Assembly (NCBI GenBank): GCA_025594325.1
Contig: JANHCV010000004.1
Location: 1,798,001 to 1,862,000, forward strand
Source: Blastocladiella emersonii ATCC 22665
Lineage: Eukaryota > Blastocladiomycota > Blastocladiomycetes > Blastocladiales > Blastocladiaceae
Direction: 5' to 3'
DNA: 64,000 nucleotides
This document shows positions 40,501 to 55,200 of the stretch, one piece after another. Below the pieces are notes generated by a model. That model saw only the letters and a list, made by a program, of their open reading frames with translations, did no database searches and was not told the origin of the DNA. Position 1 is the first letter of the stretch, and every line of letters starts with the position of its first letter. The position numbers were made by a program, and so were the translations under genes.

Positions 40501-41567
40501 TGCGTGCGGGCGAGGTGGTGCACCCGGGGTTCCTGTGCGCCATCGACGCCGAGTTCGTGTCGCTGCAGGAGGAGGAGGCCGAGTACACGTCGGACGGCGT
40601 GAAACGCGTGACGCGGCCCGCGCGGCTGTCGCTGGCGCGCGTGTCGGTGGTCCGCGGGTCAGGCGCGCGCGCCGGGTCCGTGTGCATCGACGACTACATC
40701 GAGCAGCGCGACCCCGTCGTCGACTACGTGACGGCGTACTCGGGCATCGAGCCGAGCGACCTCGACCACGACGTGTCGACGCGCCACCTCGTCCCGCTCA
40801 AAGCCGCGTACCGCCGGCTGCGGTGCATGGCCGACGCGGGCGCCGTGTTCGTCGGGCACAGCCTCGAGCAGGACTTCCGCATCATCAACCTGGTCGTGTC
40901 GCCCGACCAGGTCGTCGATACCGTCAAGCTGTACCACCTGCCGTCGCAGCCGCGCAAGCTGTCGCTCAAGTTCCTCGCGTGGGCCGCGCTCGGCCTGCAC
41001 GTGCAGGTCGGCAACCACGACTCGGTCGAGGACGCGCGCACGGCGCTCGCCCTGTACAACAAGTACCTCGAGATGAAGGCCGTCGGCAGCTGGGACGACT
41101 TTTTGCTCGAGATCTACGACCTCGGCCACCGCAACGCGTTCCGCCCGCCGCCCGCCCCCGCCCACTCGTACTCGTCCGGCGTGATCGGCGGCGGGTCCAC
41201 CGAGTTTGTGCCCGTCGGCGGCACACCGATGATCCCGCTCGGCATGGCCGGCGGTGGTGCGACTGTGTACGCGGCGGCACCGCCGCTCGCGAACATTCCG
41301 GGTGCGACCATGGCCGCGGTCGCTGCCGCCGCGGTTGCCCCGCTCCACTTCCCGCCGCCGCAGCCGCCGTCGTCGCTCAGCGGGCAGCACGTCGCCGCCG
41401 CCCTCCCGATTCAGCCGCCGCAGATGCAGCAGCAACGCGCGACCCCCGTCCCGCAGCTGCAGCCGCAGCCCGTCCCGGCACCCGTCCAGCCGCAGCAGCC
41501 GCGCGCGCCCAACTTTGCCGCCGTGGTCGCGGGCCGCGCGATGCCGTCGAGCAACCGGTGGGCGTGA
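37571..41567 (+). CDS. PAN2: PAN2, catalytic subunit of the PAN2-PAN3 deadenylase
   Basis: Five exons: 37571-37699, 37774-37949, 38008-39887, 39957-40145 and 40210-41567. Introns are 58-74 nt. The product is 1243 residues, close to the family's usual 1100-1250. The N-terminal WD40 part (GVSAVHFDDYQELIYVGHAQ) is followed by a PAN3-binding linker. The inactive ubiquitin-hydrolase-like domain contains NYLQALFYARGFAQCAIQHS and zinc-type cysteines (CAGCHT, WCSKCRQY). The RNase T/DEDD domain has AIDAEFVSLQEEE near residue 901 (Asp, Glu), GHSLEQDFRI near 1005 (Asp) and NHDSVEDARTALALY near 1060 (His, Asp), so all catalytic residues are present. A Gln/Pro-rich tail follows. The enzyme shortens mRNA poly(A) tails in the cytoplasm. 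Confidence 0.96.
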
Positions 41568-41843
41568 TCGAGAACGAGTCCGGTCGGGTCGTTGGCGAGG
41601 ACGCGAAGAGTACAAGAGACACACAAAACGCCCAAAAACATGATTAAAATCTTTCATCATCCAACCTTCCTGCCTGCGGCGGTGGTCAGGGGTTCGAAAG
41701 CGGGCAGCCAGGTGAGAGACAATTTTGCGGGTGTCTCGCACCGCGTCGCGTCGGCGACGCGTCGGTTGCACCCGCGCGCTCGAGACCGCCGCTTCGCCCC
41801 GCTCTCCAATTCGGAACCCCCACCACCCACCAACATCTTCTAA

Positions 41844-44219
<2,376 letters not shown>

Positions 44220-44268
44220 TCGTCGCGTGGCCGCGGCCATGGCGGCTGGGCGACGGGATCGTGTGGGC

Positions 44269-44326
44269 GACATGATGGCGGCGGGCGACACGGCGGCGAC
44301 ATGATGGCGGCGGGCGACACGGCGGA
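44269..44326. repeat. Two tandem 29-nt repeats just after the CDKL stop
   Basis: GACATGATGGCGGCGGGCGA plus CACGGCGGC at 44269-44297 is repeated from 44298, about 50 nt past the stop codon. The second copy differs near its end. Confidence 0.9.
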
Positions 44327-47052
44327 CGTGGGAACTCGGGCGGCGATTACGGCGACGGTGGGAACACAATCAAATTGGTACGTCCCCATCGTCATGCATC
44401 AGTTGTTGTTGCACACCAGGCTCGGGTGCGGGTTCTCGCGCGCGCGTGCTGTACGGCGGCGGCCCGTGCGTGTCCATTCTTGGCCACGCGTCTCATCTCA
44501 TCTGCGCGGCGCGCCCGGCGACGCTGACCAACCGTCGGATCCCGGGCGCCGCCATGGCGCGTGCGTGCCCTGCGCTGGCACCGGCCGCCGGCCGCCGCGT
44601 CATCGTGACCCGGCCGCGGCCGTTTGCTCGCTCGGTCGGACCACTCAGCGGCGGCCACGGTGGCCGCGGTGGCCATCTCCCGCACGCGCGCGAGCGCGCA
44701 CCAGCGCCCGCGTCGGCCCGCACCAGACGCGTAATCTCGACGGCCGCGGCTGCGACGCGCGGCGCGCGGCCCATGATCTCCGCTCACGAAGCACGGCTAA
44801 CCGGCTCGTCTCCTCCGTCGTCGTCGTTTAGGCGCTTCCACGCACGCGTGCATGATGTGCAAACCGTCGTCGTCGTCGCGGAGTAGTGGCGGCGCGACCT
44901 CATCTCCGACGGACGGTCCGTCGGGCACCGCTCTCGTGTATCCCGTCTCATCTCCGACCGACCCGACCGCGCCTCCCCCGCACGCGATCCCGTCGTCGCT
45001 GTTGTCGCACTTCACTTGTTCCGCTCACGTCCCCCGCATCCCGCTCTGATCCCTGCCCGTCCCTGGTCTCGTGGCCCATCCCAACTGGCTTCCCTTTTCT
45101 TTTTCCGCATCCTCTCTTTCTGGTTTTCTCAAGTTTCGCTATAGATTCCCTTTTGCTTGCTGTACACGATCAGCGGGCGTAGTCGGGAGAGCTCAGGGAC
45201 GCGTGCGACGCGACGCGGCGAACCATCGTTCACGCGTCGTATCCGCGGCTTGGCTCGCGTCGCGCTCCCACGCCGTCGTCGCGTCGCACCCTGCGTCGCA
45301 CTCCTCAAGGTTGCGCGCCTTGGCGGGAAGGGAAAGACAGGGACGCAGCAAAGCCCGTCGCTCGCTACGCACGCGCCGTGTCGTGATGGCGAGTGTGATC
45401 CCGCCTCCGCCGGACTGGACACGTTGCGCAATTCGGGCCTCCCCCCGAAACCTGAAAGGCTGGGCGCGTCACGCGACGCGCCGAACCGCAACGCAAGCGA
45501 CCTGCCACGCCTCTCGACGAGCGCCGCACTCGCGACTCCCTGCAAAGTGAGGGCTGAACTTTCAGGCCTCGCTTCCGCGCGTCGGCCGGATGGGGCGCGC
45601 GGCGAAATGGGTGGCAGGTCGCGGCGGCGCCCGCAAGCTGGCGGCGGTGCAGGTCGCGTGGACGCGCCAGCCTTTCAAGGTTCGGGGGGAGGCCCCAATT
45701 GCGCAACGTGTCCACTTGATGAAGCGTCCAGTCCCGAAAAATTGGCACGAGGGCGAGTTTCAGGCCGGAGCAGGGATAATCTGTGGTGGCGCCCGCGCGG
45801 GTGCTGCGGAGTCCCAGCCCGCTGCAAACGGGCCGATGGTTCAGCTCCATTGGTTGGACGGGTTCCAGAAACCGCACCGCGAGATTTGTTGCACGAGGTC
45901 GTCCGGCCATCGACGGGTCCATTGCGGACGCGGCCGGGACGCGAGCTCGCGACGAGTGGGATCAAGCGTCGCATCACGCCACTCGTCAGGCGCGTTGCAT
46001 GCAAGATTGCAAGGTCGCAGGCAGTGCGATTGTCCCTCGAGACCTCGGTCTCGTTGCCGTGTTTCTCGAGATGTTATAATACAGACGAAGATTCTCCTCA
46101 ACGACGCGCGCGGTGTCGCATCGGATGAGTCCCGCAGCACCAAGCCACAATTATCACGCGGTCCAGGCCCCAACGGCGAGGCTGATGTCGCATCTCGTCG
46201 CAATATGGTGCTAGCCACCCGTCGTGGAACACCGGCGCCGTGGACCGTCAGGCGAGCCAGGCAGCCCCTCGGGCGCGCTGCGGACTCCTCTCCCTCACAA
46301 GGCCCCGGTCCAAAATTATATCAACCACAGCGTCCTCCAACGGCAAATCCCATCAAGCTGCCTCCACGGCCCGCCTCTCACGCACGCGCGCGCGCCCTCC
46401 CCGTCTCCGACGCCGCCGCCACCATCAAGCACGAGGCCAACGACGCTGTCGAGCGGATCTGGCGGTAGATCCCCACTCCCATCTCCTCTTCTCTTCCTAC
46501 ACGCATCCCTAGACGCCCATCCACGTTCGCCCGCCTCATCACGCGGCACCGTCGACTGTTTTTACCCCTGCTCCTCCTCTCCCTCGTCGCCCGCGCCGTG
46601 TGCACCGGCTTGGATTCTTCCGGGCCCCGCTCCCACGCCTGCACGCCTTCCCCCGCACGGACCTGTGTGTGACCGTGACCGTGTGCTTGCTGCTGCTCGG
46701 TGCTACTTTGGCCGGCCCTCTCTCTCCGTACCCGTCCTCGCTTGGTCCAACGCGTCGCGTTGCCGTCCATCCATCCTCTCTCTCTCTCCCTCGAGGCCGA
46801 TCGCCCTGTGTGATCTTCCTTCCCTCCCTCGCACGCGCCCACGCCCGCCCGCCGATCCTCGACTCGGACGACGCGCCGTTGCTCTGCTGCACCCCTAGCT
46901 CCCACGCCGCTTCCCCGCACCGCTGGCCAACGTGGGTCCCCACCCGGCGTCTCCTCTCCGTTCGCTCTCCCCTTCGCACGGACTTCCCTCGGTCCCCGCT
47001 CTCCCCCACCACCACCCGCGTCCCACGTCCCCCGATCTCGCTTGTCACCGCC
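44327..47052. other. Gene-poor region of 2.7 kb upstream of the MADS gene
   Basis: No frame with convincing protein quality. It holds a foldback repeat (45416-45714). A long pyrimidine-rich, CTCTCT-bearing leader (about 46470-47040) probably includes the MADS gene's 5' untranslated region. An AT-rich patch (GAGATGTTATAATACAG) lies near 46070. Confidence 0.5.
45416..45714. repeat. Imperfect inverted repeat (foldback), arms of about 60-95 nt
   Basis: Left arm 45416-45478 (TGGACACGTTGCGCAATT, GGGCCTCCCCCCGAA, CTGAAAGGCTGG, GCGTC) matches the reverse complement of 45653-45714 with few mismatches. A further GCGACCTGCCAC match (near 45498 and 45613) extends the arms inward. The spacer is about 100-175 nt. 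Possible MITE or foldback element; target-site duplications were not identified. Confidence 0.8.
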
Positions 47053-49522
47053 ATGGGCCGCCGCAAGATCAAGATCGAGCGCATCACCGACACGCGGTGC
47101 CGCAATGTCACCTTCCACAAGCGCAAGGTACGCATCCCTCTCGCTCACAGCTCCTCCGATCTTCGCTCGCTCACACCCTCCGCCGAATCTAGCTCGGAGC
47201 CATGAAGAAGGCGTACGAGCTGTCGGTCCTGTGCGGCGCCGACGTGGCCTTCATCGTCCTGTACGACGGCAAGGCGTCGCTGTACTCGAGCTCCAACCTC
47301 GACAGCATCCTGGCCAGGTTCACGGCGCACCGCCGGTCCAAGCCCGTCGACGTGCGCACCAACCGCGAGGTCCGTCCGTTCTCCTTCTCTCTCCCTCCCT
47401 TGTCCTCCTCCTTGCACATCATCGCCGTCGTCGTCGCCATCGCGAGCGATCCCGCAGAGTCTATTTTCGGCGCTAGAATCCTCCGCCTCCCCGCCTCTCG
47501 AAACACCTCACGCGACGCGCGCTGCGACACGTCCCGTTTCCGATGCGGCGCCGGCGCCGGGCCGTTCGTTTGCAACACTTCGGCTGCGGCCGGGACGGTG
47601 GTGGCTGAGGCGCGGCGCGCTCGCGCGTCCATGGTTCGCCGACCGCAACCAGCTCCACTCCACCACTGCCCTGATCCCGACCCCCTCGAACACCGCGACT
47701 GACCCTCAACCACACTCTTATCATATAGTTTGCCGCGCTGTGCGCCAAGGGCGACGGCGACGAGGCCGACGGCGAGGCGGCCACCGTGACGCGCGACCCG
47801 GACGAGGAGCAGCAGATCCTCGCGCCGCTCGATCCCGCTACCGCCGCCGCCGAGGCCGGCAGCCCCAACGGCAATGCAGGTCATGCCGCCCCCCTCCACC
47901 ACCACCACACGTCGCCGCTGCTGCCAGTAGGCGTCAACCTGACGGGCCCACCGACGGCCGCGGGGGCTGGCGCGATCCAGCTGTCGCCGCTCGGCGGCCA
48001 CGGCCCGCACGCGCACGGCGTCATGCCGCCCATCAACACCGGCGCCGTGCACCTGCCGCCGTCCGCGGGCCCGCTCGGCGGCGGGAGCGCGAGCGCGTAC
48101 GGCGTGCCCTCGCCGCACCAGCACCCGCAGCAGCTTCACCAGCACGCCATGATCTCGCCGAACGGGACCGGTCGCGCGGGCCCGGTGCAGCAGGTGATCA
48201 TGCACCACAGCGGCGCGGCAGCGGCGGCGGCAGGGATGCACTCGCCGCTGCAGCTGCCGCACCCGGCGTCGTCGGTCCCGCTCATGGTGCAGCTGCAGCC
48301 GCAGCACTCGGGCCACGGCGGCATGATCCAGCCGCAGCACTCGGGCATGATCCAGCCGCAGCACTCGGGCGGGCACCCGCTGATGCCGCAGCACTCGGGC
48401 GGCGGGCCCATGGCGGTCACGGCGCACAACAGCGGCGCCGGGATGGGCGCGGTGCACTCGCCGATGCAGCTGCCGCACCCGCCGATCCCGATGCAGAACT
48501 CGGGCAACGTCGTCGTGCACCTGTCGGGCAGCATGGGGTACCAGATGCAGCCGGCCGACGGGTCTTCTGGGATGCACGTCGACGCGATCGCGCCCGCCGC
48601 GTCGGCCTCGGTCGGCTCGCTCGTGCCCGTCCACACGACGTTCCTCCCGCACTCGTCCTCGTCGTCGTCTTCGTCGAGCTCGCTGCCGATGGACGCGGTC
48701 CGGCAACCGCTCGCGCCCGTCGTGGTCCACCAGAGCGGACCCGCGCGGTTCCATCACCACCCGCATCAGCAGCAACCGCAGCAGCAGCAGCACTACCACA
48801 ACGGCGGCGGCGCGGATCAGTACCAGCAGCAGCAGCACCACGGGTACCAGCATCCGCCGCAGCCATCGCAGTCGCACCACCAGCAGCAGTATCAGCACCC
48901 GCAGCAGCTACCGCAGATCGCGCACCACTTCACGGGCGACGGGCCGTCCGCGCACCACCAGCACAACCACCACGCGTCGCCGATGATGCCCGGCAGCGAC
49001 ATGCAGCAGCAGCCGCACGACCTCCCGCCGTCGTCGCACGCGCTCGCGTCCGCGATCCCGACCATTGCGAGCAGTCTGCCGCGGCGCTTCTCGGTCCAGC
49101 ACGGCGGCAACGGCAACAACGGCAACGGCGGCGCGCCGTTCCGCGTGCACACGCGGGTCCTGTCGCATCCGCCATTGCGGATCGAGATCCCGAACAGCAC
49201 CCCGGGCATGGGTCCGCCGTCGCTGCCCGCATCCGCGTTCCCGACGACCGCCGGCGTCTCGCAACCCGCGCCTGCGGCGTCCGCGTTCCTGACGTCACCG
49301 ATGCGCACGCACTCGGCGCTGCTCGCGCCGCCCGAGTCGTCGGGAGCACCCGTAAACGGGCTGCAGCCGGCCACGTCCAACGGCGGGAGTAGCGGGACGA
49401 CCATCTTCACGCCGTCCATCTTCAGCCCGAACACGGCGGCGCTGTTCCGGTCGTTTGGCGACGCGGGCAACGGGGCGAGTGGTGCTGATAAGGCGGCGCA
49501 CCCGCTCGGCCAGTCGCTCTAG
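47053..49522 (+). CDS. MEF2-type MADS-box transcription factor
   Basis: Exons 47053-47127, 47193-47369 and 47729-49522 give 681 residues. The MADS domain MGRRKIKIERITDTRCRNVT, FHKRKLGAMKKAYELSVLCG, ADVAFIVLYDGKASLYSSSN sits at the extreme N-terminus as in MEF2, Rlm1 and Smp1. A MEF2-like extension follows (LDSILARFTAHRRSKPVDVR with TNRE). The MADS box is split after KRK. The remainder is a Gln/His/Pro/Gly-rich, Ser-rich activation-type region with repeated PQHSG units (48295-48410) and poly-Gln/His tracts (48760-48920). In yeast, Rlm1 responds to the cell-wall MAP kinase; that role here is only inference. The second intron is 359 nt, far longer than most here. Confidence 0.92.
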
Positions 49523-50067
49523 CATCAGCTGCCGGCGGTCAACACGTCTGCGGCCACGGCGCTCGGTCGTGGTCGCGGCCGTGGTTGATGTCCGCCTGCG
49601 GCGTCGTGCCGATGATCGAAACCAGTTCCCCCTCTTCTCACTCTCCACCACTCTGGCGTGCTCCTCTCCCCTGTTACCAAACCCCCTTTGTTGTTGTCTT
49701 TCGTATCTGAATGGATCCATTGCGAGTTCACGTTGTTGGTCTGGTTGTTCGTTGCGTCAGATCATGGCGGGTGAGGTGCCACGGGGACATGCGCGCGGGC
49801 GCGTGCGCGTGTGGGTGGCGCACGCGCGTGCCGAGCGCCACTCGAAAATTGCGCCCGTTGCTCGCTGATGTCGTCCCGATGCGCTCCTTCGCCCTCCCTC
49901 CCTCCCTCCCCAAACATCATCTTTGCGAGGAACGAAGCGAAGCGAGGCGACCTGCAGTTGACCAACGACTACAGCTGCACACGTCGCCCTCCCCTCTCTC
50001 CAGCACCTTGCAACGTCGCAGAACCAGCAGCATCAGCACCATCTCGCATTCGTCAGCAACAGCACAC
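49523..50067. other. Intergenic, no gene seen
   Basis: Pyrimidine-rich stretches (CCCCCTCTTCTCACTCTCC near 49630) probably belong to the MADS 3' end. A CCTCCCTCCCTCCC run lies near 49903. No coding signal. Confidence 0.45.
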
Positions 50068-51967
50068 ATGGAGCGCCCACCCCGCCGCCCCCGGGACCCG
50101 TCGCGCGGCCCGCCGCCGCAGCTCGCCCCCCGCGGTGCGGGACCCGACGAGTACATGTCACTGCCGCGGCGCCAGCGGAGCCCGTCTCGCTCGCGCCCGC
50201 CCGCGCGCCCCGACTACCCGCACCACCAGTACAGCGCCAGCGACGTCGGCTCGCCCGGCACCCTCGCGCCCATGCCGCCGCGCCCCGAGCGCACGGGCAG
50301 CGGTTCCAGTCTGCCCGTCGCCGCCGAGCCCGCCGCGCGCCCACGCCGCCCGACGCGCCCACCTGCCCGCACCGGCCCTGAGGCCCCGCGCACGGCGTCG
50401 CCGGCACCCGCGGCGTACGACCGCGACGCGCGCGCGCCGGTCCCGCCCGCACGCAGCGAGCGGCGCACGGGCCGAACTGCTGCGGGGTTGTCCCCGGCCT
50501 CGGCCGCGGGTGTGGAGACGCCCCTCCGCCGTAGCCGCGACCGGTCGGCGCCGCCGGCCATCGAGCTCAACGCCAAGAAGACCATCGACTACCGCGTGTC
50601 GCGCGTCGCCATCCTGTGCCGCGACTGTGGCCAGGACGTCGGGTTCTACCCGGCGCGCCACCGGTGCGGGTTCCCCAACGTCGACGAGGACGAGGCCGCG
50701 GCGCCGCCCGTCCCGCCCGTGCCGTCTGGCTCGCGGAGTGCCGGTGGGGATACGGCGCCCGCGGCCGAGGGCGGCGCGGCGGCAAGTGGATGGAACTCGC
50801 TGTGGTCCAAGTGGACGGCGACCACGTCGCGCACGTCGAGTACGGTTTCTCTCTCGTGAGTTTTGTGGGTGGAACTGACATGCCGCGATGGTGGTGTAGA
50901 CGACAGCGGCCACGCAGCGTCGCCGTCGACGCCCGGTAACAACCGCGACTCGAGCGGGTCGGCCGGCGACTCGCAGGTCGGCAGCACCGTGAGCGCGCCG
51001 GCCACCACGTCGGCCGCCGCCACCTCGGCCGCGACCGAGAGCATGTGGAGCGTGTGGAACAAGCTCAAGCAGCAGGTCACGGCGGCTACGGCCGGCGGTA
51101 AGGAGACGGACAGTGACGGTACGCTCTCCATCCCTCCCGCTCGACACGTCGACTCTTGACTGACGGCTCGGCGCCCAACCTGCCGCGTGCAAAGACTCAG
51201 ACCCCGAGGAAGTGTCCAAGGCGCTGCGCGACTACTACGCCAAGAAGGGCGGCCCGATGCCCAAGTTCCTCGAGGAGCAGGCCAAGGAGAAGCCGCGGGC
51301 CGACGACCTCGACCGGTTCGAGGCCATGACCCTGTCCCGCGGCGGCGGTGGGAACCGCGGCAGCGGCGGCAGCGACCAGCCTCCACGCGGTGGCGGGTAC
51401 GACGACGCCCCCCGGTCCCGTGGCGGGTACGACGACGGCCTGCCCCCGCAGCGCCCTTCGCGCAGCGGTGATGCTCCGCGTTCCCGCGGCGGCTACGACG
51501 ATAACCTCCCGCGGCGGTACCAGGACCCGCAGCCGCAGCAGCCGCCGCGCCGGTACGACGAGCAGCGCCCCTCGTACGACGCGCCCCGCGGTGCTCCCTC
51601 GCCCGCCGACTCGGGCTACTCGACGCCCGACCGCCACCGCCGCCCGCCGCCTCCCGCTGCAGCCGGCGACTACGGCCGCCCGCGCGCACCGGTCGACGAC
51701 GACTGGGGCGCGCCGCGGCCGCAAGACCGGTCCATGGCGCGGTCGCGCGCGCGGTCCGCCGGCCCTTCGCGCGACGCGTATGGCGGGCCTGCCGGGACCA
51801 CCATGACGCTCGGCCGCCGTGGCGCGCCGGATGCGATGGCGCCGCCGCCGGGTATGGACCGTTATGGCGGAGGTGGGTACCGCGATGATGGGTACCGCGG
51901 CGGGAGCGAGGTCGGGATGGCCGCGGCGCCGAACCCGGGGTACATGACGACGGGCCGCCGGCGTTGA
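50068..51967 (+). CDS. Disordered protein with CxxC motif and Mso1-like Sec1-binding segment
   Basis: Exons 50068-50839, 50900-51118 and 51195-51967 (introns of 60 and 76 nt) give 587 residues. The N-terminal 165 residues are Pro/Arg/Ser-rich. Then RVAILCRDCGQDVGFYPARH-RCG looks like a small zinc site. Two Trp-rich segments follow (GWNSLWSKWTATTSR and MWSVWNKLKQQVTAAT). The segment DPEEVSKALRDYYAKKGGPM-PKFL resembles the Sec1-binding stretch of Mso1-type proteins ('..L..YY...G.P.P.WL'), which link the SM protein Sec1 to exocytic SNAREs. The C-terminus is Arg/Gly/Tyr/Asp-rich and disordered. The Mso1 link rests on one short motif and is tentative. Confidence 0.6.
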
Positions 51968-52234
51968 TGAGGAGAGGATGGGAAGTTACACTTGTACAAG
52001 CTTGATATATATTGCAACCTAGTCACGGAGCGCGGTCACGTTAGCATGAGTGGCGCGGCGCCACACGCGTCTCTCCTCGCCGAGCAGCGCGCCACCGTCG
52101 CCGCCCGTCTCCGCCCCCCGTTGCCCGCCGGATCACGACCCAGCTTAACGCCGTGCCAACCACGACTCGATGCATCTCTGAGCCCGCAGCCGCGGCACCG
52201 TGACTCTCGCCCGAACGAACCCACCCCCGCTCGT

Positions 52235-55200
52235 ATGGCGCCGTCCCCGCTCCCGGCGAGCGCACCCGGCGCCGTCGGGGACATCTTCGACAAGGCCCTC
52301 GCCGAGTTCCCGTCGTCGTTCAGTAAGAAGAACCGGGACCTCGTCGAGGGGTTCACTGCCCTGATCAAGCGCCTCGATGCGCTCCAGGCGGCCGGCGGCG
52401 CGCTTGCGCCCGCTTCCTCTTCGGCGAGCGATGGTGCGGCGGAACCACCCCGTCTCTCAACAACAACCGGTCCTGATCCACCACCGTTTAGTCCCCGTCG
52501 ACGCCCCCGTGACGCCGCTCGACCTGTGGGCGCCGCTCCGCCGCGTCCTCGACGCGCGCCACCCGCCGCGCGTGCGCGAGATGGCGCTCGACGCGACCCA
52601 GAAGCTCCTCGCCCTCTCGCTGCTGCACGGGCCCGGCCCGACGCTCGACGAGGATTTTACGCTCGTCGACGCCGCCATGGCCACACCGACGCCGTCCGCG
52701 AGCGTGCCGCCGCTCAGCGCGTCGCCGCCCGCGCAGTCGTCGTCGTCGCCTGCGATGATGGGCGAGGCGGCCGCGATGCTGAGCGCGGATCCTGTCGACA
52801 TCACCAAGTCGCCGCGTATGCGCCCCGACGACGCTGCCGCGGCGGAAAGCGCGTCGACGCCGTCGATTCTGCCCGGCGGGATCCTGTCGCCGCTCGAGCC
52901 GGGCGCCGTGACGATCGGCGGCGCCGCATCCACCACCGCGGCCCCGCCGACGCCGTCGCTCATCGACGACATCATCGCGACGGCGTCGGTCGCGTACCTG
53001 CCCATCTCGCAGAACGTGAGCGCCGAGGAGCCCGTGCACATCCAGGTGCTCAAGGTGCTGCTGACGGCGTCGACGCTGTCGAGCCTCGTCGTGCACAACA
53101 TGGCGCTGCTCAAGTCGCTGCAGACCTGCTTCAACTTCTACCTCTACTCGCGCAACAAGAACATCGTCACCACGGCGCGCGCCGCACTCACCCAGATCCT
53201 CTCGTCGGTCGTCGCCAAGGTCGCTACCGACCCGCACCCGCAGAGCGCGCGCGACGCGTATATCTCGGTCCGCGCGCTGTGCAAGCTCGCGTCCAAGACG
53301 TTTGCCGAGCCCAACGGCGGTGGGACGGGCGGCAGCGGGAGTGGCACGGCGGCGGGCGACACGTCGTTCACGGTGCGGTGCCGGTCGCTCGCGCTCGAGC
53401 TGCTGTCGTCGGTCATCAACCAGCTGACGCAGGCCAAGTCCCCCGCCGTGACCGAGATCCTGGCGAGCCAGACGGCGGACCTGTCGGTGGCCATCTCCAA
53501 GAACGCGACCTCGTCCCACACGGGCCTGTTCGAGAGCTCGCTCGCGCTCTTCGTCATGCTGCTCGTCCACTACCGCCCGCTGTTCAAGTCGCAGATCGCC
53601 GTGCTCCTGTGCGACGTCTACTTCCCCGTCCTCGCCGGAAACGCCTCGACCCACCACAAGCAGCTCCTCCTGCAGAACCTCGTCTACCTCGCCAACTCCC
53701 CGCAGCTCCTCGTCGACCTCTACGTCAACTTCGACTGCGACCTCGGCCAGCCGTCCTGCCTCGAGGAGTTCCTCGCCGCGTGCTGCTCCCAGGCGAGCCC
53801 GCCCCTCGCGCTCCTCTCGACGGCGGCGATCGAGGGCGCCCTCAAGTCGCTCACCGTCTGGATGGCGCGCGAGGCACCCGCGGCGCCCGCGGCGTCGGTC
53901 GAGGCGCTCGGCTCCTCGCCAGTCTCGGGGGACGCGGGGGCAGTGTCCCGCCCGTGGTCGCCCGACGAAGATGCGGGTGCAATCGCGTCGCGCTCGGTCA
54001 CCGACATGCTCGGTAACGGGTCCACGGCCACCGCGTCGGCCGCTGCTGCCGTGCTCACCGCGTCGGTCGGCTCGGGCGCGGCTGGCCCGGCCTCGTCGAC
54101 GCCCGGCAACGCGGGCAGCACGCTCAGCATCGACGGCTCCGTTGCGCCGACCGACGGCACGGCGACGGCCGCGGGTTCGGCGACACCCGCGCCGCTCCAC
54201 GCCGTCGTGACGGCCGCCAGCGAGCTCTTCCACGGCGGCGGCGGCGGGTCGGGGACGCCGCGGCAGCACAGCGGCGGCAGCGACGAGCACGGTCGCGCGG
54301 CCGAGGAGGTGATCATCGCCAAGAAGATGCACACCAAGCACGGGCTCGAGCTGTTCAACCAGTCGCCGAGTAAGGGCGTGGCGTACCTGACGGCGTACGA
54401 CGTGGTGGCGGGCAAGGACGCCGACGCGACGGGCGCCGCGCTCGCGCAGTTCTTCCACGCGAACCCGCCTAACAAGACCAAGCTGGGCGAGTTTCTGGGC
54501 GAGCTCGACCAGATCCACGTCATGCACGCGTACGTCGACGCCATGGACTTCCGCGGGCTCGAGTTTGTCGACGCGCTGCGGTACTTCCTGTCCGGGTTCC
54601 GCCTCCCCGGCGAGGCACAGAAGATCGACCGGTTCATGGAGAAGTTCTCGGACAAGTACTGCGGCGATAACCCCAACATCTTCTCCAACGCCGACACCGC
54701 CTACGTGCTCGCCTTCTCGGTCATCATGCTCAATACCGACCAGCACTCCAAGCAGGTCAAGAAGCGCATGTCCAAGGAGGACTTTGTCAAGAACAACCGC
54801 CGCATCGATAACGCCGCGGTGCTCACGGACGACTACTTTGAGAAGATCTACGACGAGGTACGCTTTCTGCGAGTGTGGATCCGTGGCCGGACACTGACGC
54901 TCGCACCCGCACACCCGCGACGTAGATCAAGTCCAACGAGATCCAGCTCGACGAGGAGCCCGAGCTCGAGGTGACCGAGGACGAGGACCAGCGCAAGGAG
55001 CTGTACAAGCGCGAGAGCCAGGTGATCCAGAAGCGGTCGCAGCAGAAGATGCGGGGCGCCAAGGACGTGACGGCGTGGAAGACGGCCGAGCTGCCCGACT
55101 ACTCGCGGCTCATCTACCAGGGCGCCCACGCCATGGTCGTCTCCTTCCTCGTCGCCAACAAGAGCCACACGGGCCTGCGGTACTGCGTCCAGCTCGCCAC

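Noticed and set aside
44852-45049. Small Ser/Pro-rich plus-strand frame
   Set aside because: Low complexity, no conserved pattern, surrounded by non-coding sequence.
45157-46128. Plus-strand 323-codon frame in the gene desert
   Set aside because: It reads through both arms of the inverted repeat, giving similar peptides on opposite strands; codon pattern is not that of local genes.
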